Both the position numbers and the translations under genes were made by a program. The notes under the pieces were generated by a model. It made no database searches. It had not been told where the DNA came from and was given only the letters and a program-made list of their open reading frames with translations. 64,000 nucleotides of DNA. Source: a virus. Where the stretch lies: IMG/VR virus record IMGVR_UViG_3300033141_003443, positions 1-64,000 of that record; one strand, given 5' to 3'. Shown one piece after another: positions 49,178-56,678 of this stretch (positions are counted from its first letter, which is position 1; each line of letters begins with the position of its first letter).

Positions 49178-49706
49178 TAGAAGACTCCTTGTTTAAAATA
49201 AAAAATCTGAAAGATATAATGGTATCAGACATTAAATGATTCCACCAATTAATCTTTCCATATTTCGGAGGATGGAATTTAGCAATAGTCATCCATTTAG
49301 GATAGAGCTTTTTAACCGCATCTAAGGGTTTAATCTCTTCGGTATAGCGGATAAAGCCATTACTAAATACATGATAATAACCATACTGCTTAAAGGTGGT
49401 AACAATATGGGCACCTTTCTTAAAATAGATTGTATACATCTGAACTTCGTAACCAAAATAATCCAGAACATACTGAGTATGGATACCAAAGTCATCACAA
49501 TCACCCATTCGGGTTTCTGCAAAGTCTTCAGGGGATTGGTAATATTCTATAGAACCGAATTGTGTCTTATCAGATATGTAAGAAAAATTTGCTATATAGA
49601 TTTTCTGTAAATCTTGAGGCGTTATATCCTTAGCAATAGCGATATTACAGAATAATAGCATAAAGAGTAAAATCAAACTGCATAGTAAATTTTTCATCGT
49701 AGCCAT
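49170..49706 (-). CDS. Exported transglutaminase-like cysteine peptidase
   Basis: 178 residues. Signal peptide 1-25 (ending CNIAIA, cut before KDITPQ). Catalytic motif RMGDCDDFG with C70 and, further on, KKGAHIVTTF with H100; the YYHVFSNG segment gives a possible third residue. The arrangement is that of bacterial transglutaminase-like cysteine peptidases. Together with the next gene it forms an exported protease pair. Start could also be the ATG three codons later. Confidence 0.75.
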   Translation of the reverse strand: MATMKNLLCSLILLFMLLFCNIAIAKDITPQDLQKIYIANFSYISDKTQFGSIEYYQSPEDFAETRMGDCDDFGIHTQYVLDYFGYEVQMYTIYFKKGAHIVTTFKQYGYYHVFSNGFIRYTEEIKPLDAVKKLYPKWMTIAKFHPPKYGKINWWNHLMSDTIISFRFFILNKESSND

Positions 49707-49829
49707 AGCCTTCTCACCATTAATTACTCCCGTTTAAAAGCACTATAAGAATAAATATCTGGTTTTCCATCAGAGAAATATCAAAACGCCCGTCTTAAGT
49801 CTTCTAATTGTTGTTTTTGTGTGAATTTT

Positions 49830-50930
49830 TTATGCCTCTGCAAACCTCTTAATTAATTTTTGTTTTATCTCAGAGAGTAGACCCTTTTCCTTGAGCGTGA
49901 TTAAAAGTTCTTTTTGTCCTTTAACTTTAATATCACCATAAGAATACATGGCCCCACCTCTTTTAATTATCCCATATTGGGTAGCATATGTCAAGAGAAC
50001 CTTTGCATTATTAAATTTTGGTGGAGAAAAATAAAACTCCGTAACACCGGAAACTAACGGTACGGAATATTTCGATCTATCAATATGAAATTTCATTTCT
50101 CGGCCAACAACCTTCTCATTCTTTGTCAACTTTGCTCCGGGTCTCACCTTAATAATATAAGAGGAATGATGCTTTAATGCCTCTCCGCCGGGAATAGTCT
50201 CCGGCGAACCATACACAACACCAACCTTATTCCTAAGATGGGCAATTAAAACAACCAGTGTATCATTATAACTATCCGGATCTTGTAAATCCGCCGGTTG
50301 AAGCCCTGAGGTAAGCTTTTGGACTAATTTACCATTACGCCGAGCCTGTAAAGCATATTGATCTTTTTCAGTCTTTTTATCTAAAGCCTCTTTAGGTACG
50401 CCTGCGGTTACACTATCGAAAATAACTATTCCAAATTGTTTACTCCTAACAGCCACATCTGCAAGATCAATAGCCTCTTCCAAATTATTTGGGCGGGCGA
50501 TATGAAAGTGTTTTAAGTCGTTCCCTAATTTTTTAATCCAAGGTTTATCAATGTCACCTTCACATGCAATATATAAACTAGGAATACCTTGCATAGTAAA
50601 TACTCCCGCCAGCATTAAAGCTGTAAGAGTTTTCCCCGAGTTAAACGGGCCATATAATAAACTAATAGAGCCTCTGGGCAGCCCGCCCTCAGTTAAAATA
50701 TCCAGAAGTAAATTTCGAGTCGAAACTTTTTGCACATTAAGAAGATCCTCAGCAGAAGCAATTGTGCCCTGACCAAACTGCTTTTCGATTACGGCGAGAG
50801 TCTTGTTAAAATCCTTAATCTCTTCTGCTGTAGGAGCTTTTAATTTAGGAACGTCATCAATCATTTGTTCCTGTTGTGTTTCGGTTACAACAGGTTGTTC
50901 CTTAATAGGTTCTTTCTTTTTCTGTGACAT
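49830..50930 (-). CDS. recA-like: RecA-like recombinase (UvsX/RecA family)
   Basis: 366 residues. Walker A LLYGPFNSGKT (about 91-101), Walker B FGIVIFDSVTAG near residue 180, L1/L2-like loops and LVVLIAHLRNKVGV, then the RecA-type PGGEALKHHSSYIIKVR. It would carry out strand exchange with the helper protein encoded upstream. The N-terminal Q/E-rich 25 residues are extra. Confidence 0.88.
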   Translation of the reverse strand: MSQKKKEPIKEQPVVTETQQEQMIDDVPKLKAPTAEEIKDFNKTLAVIEKQFGQGTIASAEDLLNVQKVSTRNLLLDILTEGGLPRGSISLLYGPFNSGKTLTALMLAGVFTMQGIPSLYIACEGDIDKPWIKKLGNDLKHFHIARPNNLEEAIDLADVAVRSKQFGIVIFDSVTAGVPKEALDKKTEKDQYALQARRNGKLVQKLTSGLQPADLQDPDSYNDTLVVLIAHLRNKVGVVYGSPETIPGGEALKHHSSYIIKVRPGAKLTKNEKVVGREMKFHIDRSKYSVPLVSGVTEFYFSPPKFNNAKVLLTYATQYGIIKRGGAMYSYGDIKVKGQKELLITLKEKGLLSEIKQKLIKRFAEA

Positions 50931-50954
50931 CAGTTTGTCTCCTAAAAACTTTTA

Positions 50955-51587
50955 TTATAGATCAATGTCTAAATCAGCGAAGTCATCATCAACCGGAGTC
51001 TCTTTTTCAGTTTCTTCTGCGGTATCCAAATCCTCAATAGAATCTTCAGATATATCTTCCGGAGAATCAGTAATTGATTCGTCTATATCGTTTGCCCCAT
51101 CAAGGTCTCTTACTTGTTGATCTTCTGGTGTTTTGGTTTTGGCTGTTTGATTTTTATACCAATCAAGAGTTTCAGCCATATTTTTGATACAAACCCTATG
51201 TAAAGAATTCACCTCATCAGCGGTCTTTACATCCGTTGCTTGAGCTAAATAAAGAGCCATATCCTTAGCCCATGCCGCGAACATGGAAACAGGAATATCC
51301 CCATTATACTTATCTCCACCCGAGCTTTTTGACCCACCGGCGCGTTTTTTAATCCCAAGAGCATCTCTCTGCTTATTATCTAACCAAACGGAGTTGGGAA
51401 ATTTACCCTCACCATGAGGGCAGTCCTCATTCTTACATCTCAAGTCAGGTGACTTTTCGGTTTTTTTCTGGCCGAAAATATTATTCCACATGTTTGACCC
51501 ACAATCACATGTAAAATCCCAATAACCTTTTTCGTTCTTCTTTGCTGAAAAATGATTCTTTTTCGATTTAACTACATTATTTCCCAT
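50955..51587 (-). CDS. Zinc-ribbon protein with acidic tail (ssDNA-binding candidate)
   Basis: 210 residues. N-terminal zinc-binding part: WDFTCDCGSN, then LRCKNEDCPHGEG; a helical middle; and a long acidic C-terminus ending VDDDFADLDIDL. An acidic hydrophobic tip like this is found on single-stranded DNA-binding proteins and their partners. It is the first gene after the 51631 promoter, next to RecA and DNA polymerase. Role inferred. Confidence 0.5.
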   Translation of the reverse strand: MGNNVVKSKKNHFSAKKNEKGYWDFTCDCGSNMWNNIFGQKKTEKSPDLRCKNEDCPHGEGKFPNSVWLDNKQRDALGIKKRAGGSKSSGGDKYNGDIPVSMFAAWAKDMALYLAQATDVKTADEVNSLHRVCIKNMAETLDWYKNQTAKTKTPEDQQVRDLDGANDIDESITDSPEDISEDSIEDLDTAEETEKETPVDDDFADLDIDL

Positions 51588-51630
51588 CGCTTAATCCTCC
51601 TTGTTTATATTCTCACTTAGCATTATTATA

Positions 51631-51659
51631 AGTATACCATATTTTTAAACGTTTGTCAA
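51631..51659 (-). promoter_or_regulatory. Sigma70-type promoter (twin of 34415)
   Basis: Minus strand: TTGACA (51654-51659), spacer AACGTTTAAAAATATGG, TATACT (51631-51636). Block 51617-51660 is identical to 34401-34444. It overlaps the end of the HNH pseudogene (L-T-N-V-stop) and drives the acidic-tail and RecA-like genes. Downstream ATGCTAAGT starts a 10-codon leader frame. Confidence 0.88.
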
Positions 51660-52117
51660 GTTTTTTCTGTATCGCCAAATAAAACCATAAGCAGTTTTAA
51701 GCCCCCCTAAACAACATGAAGAAATATTTGAATGTTTAAAATTTAAAGCCCTTTCAATATCTCTCGTGCTTTTCCAATCTTTAATAAAAATAAAATCTTT
51801 TGAATATTGATTAACAATTTTATTCTTGACTCTTTGATTCATTTCAGCCACATTTTGTCCGTGTTCAATAAAACGACAATTACTAAAAATATAATGACCA
51901 TTTGAATCTTCTCGATCAATACTCGGCTTTGCCGTTTTATTAGCTCCGTCACGAAACCATAATTGTTGAAGCCCCTCAAGTGTAATTAAGCATTTTATTC
52001 CTTTACCGCCATAATATTTAAACTTTTCCTGTTGGGATTATTACAGCGAGATAGAATATTTTTATAAATATATTTTAATTTATTCTTTCTATAATCTTTT
52101 TGTCCCCAACTTAACAT
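51645..52117 (-). pseudogene. HNH-like homing endonuclease with NUMOD1, frameshifted, family A copy 4
   Basis: ATG 52117 overlaps the polymerase stop. Frame 1 reads up to RCNNPNRK and then shifts; from about 52028 another frame continues KFKYYGGKGIKC, LWFRDGANKT, SIDREDSNGHYIFSNCRFIE and a NUMOD1 tail (IKDWKSTRDIERALNF, GLKTAYGFIWRY). Family spacing shows one base is missing within the AAAA run at 52024-52027. The C-terminal part could still be made from an internal start as a NUMOD1-only protein. Sequencing error cannot be excluded. Confidence 0.7.
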
Positions 52118-54636
52118 ATGTCCTGCCACGACTTTCCCGTTTTTGACTCAAGAGTTAATGGAACTTTTAATTTAGTATATGGAGATTGTGCATATTTTAA
52201 GACTATTTCTTTAACTTTTTCTAAATCACAATCTTTAACTTCGAGAATTCCCGCATCATGAATCTGGTGAACATAACGAACATCTAAATTGTTTTCTCTA
52301 ACCTTTTCCCAAACCTTAAACATGCCGATAAAAACCATCTCTACAGCCCAACTTTGAACAATAAAAGATTTCGCCTGCCTAACGATCTCTTCTCGTTGTC
52401 TTCCCTTAGCTAACTCTATATCGGGAAAAAGCCTGAGAGTACCGAAAGGGGTCATCAATTTTTTATGTTTAAAGACGCGTTGTTCAATTTGATTTAGCCA
52501 AACCCAACCTTCTCGGCATAACTGAAAAAATAATTTCTGAATCTGCTCCGCCTCTTCAATTGATCCACCGTGTTCTGCAACGATACCTTCCGGGGATCTT
52601 CCGTACATTGAACCATAAACAATCGTCTTAACTTTATTCCTTTTTTCAGCATACTCAGCATCTTTTTTGTTTAGAAATTTTTCCTCAGGCTCTCGATAAA
52701 ACTGAGCCGCAATAAAGGCATGAATATCTCGACCAGCATTAACAAACTCAATCCCTTTAGAATCCTTTGACAAATCTAACCAGACCCGAAATTCGATTTG
52801 TGAATAATCATAGTATAAATAGCTGTATCCCTTTTCTGGAATAAAAATTTCCTTAATACGGCTGAGTCGTGGTACATTTTGAATATTGGGTTTTGAGCTC
52901 ATCACACGGGATGAGTCCGGAGAGAATGGATTAAAGCTACTATGAATTCTTCCGTCAATTCCAATAGCCTTTATATAGCCGCGTAATTTTTCAATATGGC
53001 CTTTAACGGTTCGATAATTTACCAGCACATTAAGAGAAGGCCGTTTACTTGCGAGTTTTCTTATAGCCTCTGCATTACATGAAGGATTATCTGAGTTAGT
53101 TTTAACATGAACCGGTAATTGTAGATCCTCATAAAGTAATTTTGTTAATTGCTTCGATGAGTTTAAGCTAAATTCCTCGGGTAAATTAAACTTCTTTTTA
53201 AATTTGGTCTCACACTTATCTTTCTCTGCCTGATAAAAATCAATAATTTCGTATGCCTTTTTTTCATCAATCTTTATCCCGTGAAATTCTAAATCTGAGG
53301 CGATAATTTTAATCATGTTGGTTAATATTTTATTTGAAATTAGACTTCCCTGTTCCTTGAGTTTTCTGAAAAGATTCACAAAAAGCGTGGCTGTATAATA
53401 GGTATCCTCAGCACAATAATACCTTCGGTCTTCCATACTTAGGGCCAGAATATGCGCCCGGTCAATCTGTTCCTTATATGAAATTCCAAAATACAATTGA
53501 ACCAGAAAACCTAAAGCATTGGCCCCTAACGGGTTCAGAAGAAATTGCATCATCCGAGTATCCGAAACTAAGTTATTAAATAAATCATGTCCGGCAGCAT
53601 AGAGGAATTGTAAATCAAACCCACCATTATGAAATACGACTTTTCGTTTCTTTATGACCCGGGCACAGGCCGGCAAGACTTCAGTATAGAAAGGATTTTT
53701 TTCTGGTTTCTCTATTAAACGTTTGCCAGCACCATTACACCGAGAACATTCGATCGTATCCGGTAGTTTATTAAACCGCTCTTTCTGTAAGTCAGTTTTT
53801 GCTTTGGCTAAATTTTCAATCTTTTCTTGGTTCGGTATCTGTCCCTTATTACAATCTTTATGGCCACACTTAACTATAGCTCCAAAGTTTTCTGCATCAA
53901 AAGAGACGGTCTGTTTTGTTTTAACATCAGTCAAAGCTATAGTAACAATCTTATCGGATAAAGGATCAAGACCAGTCGTTTCAACGTCACTAGAGATATA
54001 CTCTCCCAAAGCATTTAGATCCTTGAGATCATGAGAATACTCGACTTTTTTCTGAAGCCTTACCTCATCCTGTTTTAATATTACCCCAACCTTAGCAAAA
54101 GCCTTTTCCGTTTGGCGAATCTGAACGCACTTATTGGAGAAATTTGTTAAATAAAACATATCATAGACCGGGACTAAATTACAATCATACTCGGCATTAT
54201 AGAAACTCTTACCCATAACCTGTTTTAGCGGGACTTTCGGATTTACATCAGGAATAAACCATTGTGTAACCATGCGGCCAATTAATATAATGACTTTCGG
54301 TTTGACTTCTTCGATTTCTTTTTTAAGGTAAAGCTCATAACATTTTTGTTTCATGACCTTAGTTGGTTTCTTTTTCTTATCAGAAATAAAGCATTTCACA
54401 AAAGTCGTTACATAGATCGAGTTTAAACTTAGACCTATTTTTTCTAAATATCGATCAAGATAATTGTTATATTCACTATCTGAGGCAATAGATTCAGACT
54501 GAATATCGTTCATAAAAGGAGAATCAAAAACCAACATTACTTCAGAATCTTTCCGGCCACGGCCTTCAGTAAAGTTAGCTTCAATAAAACCTCTACAAGA
54601 TTGCTTGTGGAATGAGCACTCTTTACACTTTAACAT
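52111..54636 (-). CDS. DNA polymerase I (family A) with UDG-like N-terminus
   Basis: 841 residues. Residues 1-190: CKECSFHKQSC, EVMLVFDSPFM, VIILIGRMVTQWF and VPVYDMFYLTN, a uracil-DNA-glycosylase-like domain with the cysteines typical of its family 4 (as in SPO1-type polymerases). Residues 205-430: 3'-5' exonuclease (DVETTGLD, VFHNGGFDLQF, YCAEDTYYTA) with an inserted zinc-ribbon (CGHKDCNKG ... CSRCNGAGK). Residues 440-841: polymerase; motif A YYDYSQIEFR (near 610), motif B KTIVYGSMYGRS (near 672; Tyr at the sugar-selectivity position), motif C VHQIHDAGI (near 790). Confidence 0.88.
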   Translation of the reverse strand: MLKCKECSFHKQSCRGFIEANFTEGRGRKDSEVMLVFDSPFMNDIQSESIASDSEYNNYLDRYLEKIGLSLNSIYVTTFVKCFISDKKKKPTKVMKQKCYELYLKKEIEEVKPKVIILIGRMVTQWFIPDVNPKVPLKQVMGKSFYNAEYDCNLVPVYDMFYLTNFSNKCVQIRQTEKAFAKVGVILKQDEVRLQKKVEYSHDLKDLNALGEYISSDVETTGLDPLSDKIVTIALTDVKTKQTVSFDAENFGAIVKCGHKDCNKGQIPNQEKIENLAKAKTDLQKERFNKLPDTIECSRCNGAGKRLIEKPEKNPFYTEVLPACARVIKKRKVVFHNGGFDLQFLYAAGHDLFNNLVSDTRMMQFLLNPLGANALGFLVQLYFGISYKEQIDRAHILALSMEDRRYYCAEDTYYTATLFVNLFRKLKEQGSLISNKILTNMIKIIASDLEFHGIKIDEKKAYEIIDFYQAEKDKCETKFKKKFNLPEEFSLNSSKQLTKLLYEDLQLPVHVKTNSDNPSCNAEAIRKLASKRPSLNVLVNYRTVKGHIEKLRGYIKAIGIDGRIHSSFNPFSPDSSRVMSSKPNIQNVPRLSRIKEIFIPEKGYSYLYYDYSQIEFRVWLDLSKDSKGIEFVNAGRDIHAFIAAQFYREPEEKFLNKKDAEYAEKRNKVKTIVYGSMYGRSPEGIVAEHGGSIEEAEQIQKLFFQLCREGWVWLNQIEQRVFKHKKLMTPFGTLRLFPDIELAKGRQREEIVRQAKSFIVQSWAVEMVFIGMFKVWEKVRENNLDVRYVHQIHDAGILEVKDCDLEKVKEIVLKYAQSPYTKLKVPLTLESKTGKSWQDIC

Positions 54637-54639
54637 TTA

Positions 54640-54960
54640 TTAGCCTCCAAATCGAACCTTCATTAAAACAATTCCAAAAAGAGTTAATACTAAACCAATC
54701 CACTGATTTAAAACAAAATTCTTGCTTTCACCCAAGTAAATAAACATACCTGCATAACCTAAAAGTACAATAAAATCATAGATTAAACCATCAATCAAAA
54801 GATTTTTGGAAATCTTAGCCACGAAAGGCCAGATAGGGATCGGCAGAAACATCAGAAAGAATAACCATGACTTTGGATTCTGGTTTATTACTTTTGAAAT
54901 CCAAGCCCATCCACAAGTTAAGACCATAATGGAGGGAATCCACCAAAGATAGTGTATCAT
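54640..54960 (-). CDS. Small multi-pass membrane protein
   Basis: 106 residues with four hydrophobic segments (WWIPSIMVLTCGWAWI; WLFFLMFLPIPIWPF; LIYDFIVLLGYAGMFIYL; WIGLVLTLFGIVLM). Lies just upstream of the polymerase gene. Holin-like in size, but no endolysin is next to it; function unknown. Confidence 0.6.
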   Translation of the reverse strand: MIHYLWWIPSIMVLTCGWAWISKVINQNPKSWLFFLMFLPIPIWPFVAKISKNLLIDGLIYDFIVLLGYAGMFIYLGESKNFVLNQWIGLVLTLFGIVLMKVRFGG

Positions 54961-54975
54961 TATATAAGCTCCGTT

Positions 54976-55236
54976 TTACCAGCCCTCAGAATACTCAAGT
55001 CTTATTGTTTTTTTCTGTGACTGGCCTCTTAGTTTATAATAGGAAAAACGAAATCTCCAAAGTTTTTTTTCAAGATGAGTATACTTTGCTGTAATATCCA
55101 AAGTCTTAAACCACCACGTATTAATATTATTGTAAAGTTTGAACAATAGAATAAACGGTATCAGGCATATCATCGTACCGATATAGATAAAAACGATCCC
55201 TAATACCCAATTAATAAAAGGTATTTGTAACCACAT
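54976..55236 (-). CDS. Small membrane protein
   Basis: 86 residues. One or two N-terminal transmembrane helices (WVLGIVFIYIGTMICLIPFILLF, residues about 10-32) and a basic C-terminal half rich in Trp and Arg. No known family. Stop and start of the HNH-like gene upstream overlap by one base. Confidence 0.55.
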   Translation of the reverse strand: MWLQIPFINWVLGIVFIYIGTMICLIPFILLFKLYNNINTWWFKTLDITAKYTHLEKKLWRFRFSYYKLRGQSQKKTIRLEYSEGW

Positions 55237-55643
55237 TATTTAGAGTCTACCTTTTTCTTTGCATTAAGCCAGCGATCTATAAACCTGCAATTATCATAGG
55301 AGTAATCTAAAGAAGATTTCCGCCTATCTAAAGAGGGGTTAGTCAAGGCCCCAGCATTATCCCGGAACCATAATTTCTTAACCTCTACCAAAGTCAGGTT
55401 AAATTTGACACCTTTGGCGCCATACCACTTATACCCGGGACACTTTGGATTCTCACAACGCTGTTTAGCATTGACATAGAAACGTAACCACGGATGTTTC
55501 TCCCGATAACCATTCGTCTTCTGATCCCGGCCATCGTGGTGCTTCTGGTAATAAGCCTGTTTTTGCTCTCGAAGCTTCTCCCGGTTGGCTTCACGCCATT
55601 TTTTTAAATACTCTTTTCTTTTTACGGGGTCTTTAATGGGCAT
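55236..55643 (-). CDS. HNH-like homing endonuclease, family A copy 5
   Basis: 135 residues. Basic N-terminal coil (REKLREQKQAYYQKHHD), then RCENPKCPGYKWYGAKGVKF, KKLWFRDNA and SLDRRKSSLDYSYDNCRFID. No NUMOD1 tail. The core has drifted (SLDR-R-K instead of SIDREDS), so activity may be lost. Its start overlaps the small ORF at 55622 by 22 nt. Confidence 0.75.
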   Translation of the reverse strand: MPIKDPVKRKEYLKKWREANREKLREQKQAYYQKHHDGRDQKTNGYREKHPWLRFYVNAKQRCENPKCPGYKWYGAKGVKFNLTLVEVKKLWFRDNAGALTNPSLDRRKSSLDYSYDNCRFIDRWLNAKKKVDSK

Positions 55644-55810
55644 CTTTTATCCTCAATATGTCTTGGGTTAACCTGTTTAATTAAAAATTCAAATCCAAAT
55701 ATAGTTAAACAATAGGGTTTATTCTTTTTATTTTCTAATTTACCTATTGAAAATATCCAGTAAATAAACCTCTTATAATTACTGAAATATATCCAATATA
55801 AATAGTTCAT
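55622..55810 (-). CDS. Hypothetical membrane-associated protein
   Basis: 62 residues. N-terminal aromatic/hydrophobic stretch (YWIYFSNYKRFIYWIFSIG). Start overlaps the upstream stop (ATGA), which supports coding. No family. Confidence 0.45.
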   Translation of the reverse strand: MNYLYWIYFSNYKRFIYWIFSIGKLENKKNKPYCLTIFGFEFLIKQVNPRHIEDKRCPLKTP

Positions 55811-56058
55811 TTTTCACCACGATTAAAATTCTTCAATAAGCGACTAAAGAGACCACCTTTGACACTCTTCTGTTTTTTGTCAGCCATTTCCTTCTCTTTT
55901 AATTGCCGATACCATTCCGCTCCGTCGATAAGGGCGGTCTCTTCCGGCTTAACAGGTTTCTTTTTTCTACCCCTTAATCTATTACGAGTGATTTCGTAAA
56001 GTTTTCTCCGAGCATGGTTTTTCGCCAGCTTTTTTATCTTTCGTTTTGTTTGGCTCAT
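55807..56058 (-). CDS. Basic protein, hypothetical
   Basis: 83 residues, rich in Lys/Arg (KRKIKKLAKNHARRKLYEI, RNRLRGRKKK). Probably binds nucleic acid. Overlaps the membrane gene upstream by 4 nt. Confidence 0.55.
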   Translation of the reverse strand: MSQTKRKIKKLAKNHARRKLYEITRNRLRGRKKKPVKPEETALIDGAEWYRQLKEKEMADKKQKSVKGGLFSRLLKNFNRGEK

Positions 56059-56342
56059 TTCTTTACTCCAATGTTATTTGGAACTACTCGATGATTTTTT
56101 CGGTCTCTCCGACAGTTCAAAATCTTACAGTCAAAATTTTTCTCATAACCTTCTTTGGTATAATAGCTGGTAGAAAAACTCATATTCTGGCCTACGCCAT
56201 AATGGAAGGTGTGAGCAAACATATTTTTTTTAAAATCTTTCTTTCCAGTAACGGGACAGATAGCTGTTTGACTAAATTGTACGATTAACCAAATAGTTAA
56301 AATAATCTGATAAACAATTAATCCAATAATGAGTTCTTTCAT
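56055..56342 (-). CDS. Membrane protein with cysteine-containing tail
   Basis: 95 residues. One N-terminal transmembrane helix (LIIGLIVYQIILTIWLIVQF), then a soluble part with CPVTGKKDF and CKILNC, where four cysteines could pair or bind metal. First gene after the 56509 promoter and its long leader. Confidence 0.55.
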   Translation of the reverse strand: MKELIIGLIVYQIILTIWLIVQFSQTAICPVTGKKDFKKNMFAHTFHYGVGQNMSFSTSYYTKEGYEKNFDCKILNCRRDRKNHRVVPNNIGVKK

Positions 56343-56508
56343 CTTGATTCCTCCAAAAGTTTTTCACCCAGAGGGGCCTCCAAAACCTACCCTTTAGCAA
56401 CTATCAGTTTCATCATAGGCCCCGTTCCACTATTTTCTATCAGCAGGTTTTAATAAACATAGGTATACGCTCCTTACTTTATCAAACCTTCACTGTCTGG
56501 GTTTTTTA
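56343..56508 (-). promoter_or_regulatory. 166-nt leader with mini-ORFs and GGCC repeats
   Basis: Between the 56509 promoter and the membrane gene at 56342. Contains AAGGAGC and ATGTTTATTAAAACCTGCTGA (a six-codon frame), then ATGATGAAACTG..., also short. GGGGCC and GGCCCC are separated by about 44 nt and could pair into a long hairpin. May control expression of the downstream genes by upstream translation. Confidence 0.4.
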
Positions 56509-56537
56509 AGTATATCATATTTTTTAGTGTTTGTCAA
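56509..56537 (-). promoter_or_regulatory. Sigma70-type promoter
   Basis: Minus strand: TTGACA (56532-56537), 17-bp spacer AACACTAAAAAATATGA, TATACT (56509-56514). The -35 lies within the end of the 50-residue gene at 56524. Drives the small membrane genes and probably the DNA polymerase unit. Confidence 0.85.
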
Positions 56538-56676
56538 GTATGACTATTTGATTCTTTGAAATCATTTTAACCCGGTCTTTTAAATAACGAGCCCGTCGAC
56601 CATTGTAATAGGTAACATAGGTATATTTTGTTTTCTTCTCAATTGACCTAACCATATTATATTTCAGATGGTTACA
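56524..56676 (-). CDS. Hypothetical basic protein (50 aa)
   Basis: ATG 56676 overlaps the end of the Pnkp-like gene (TGATG), supporting this start rather than an earlier one. Residues: KKTKYTYVTYYNGRRARYL, a basic beta hairpin. No family recognised. Its last bases form the -35 region of the next promoter. Confidence 0.5.
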   Translation of the reverse strand, partial: CNHLKYNMVRSIEKKTKYTYVTYYNGRRARYLKDRVKMISKNQIVILDKH

Positions 56677-56678
56677 CA

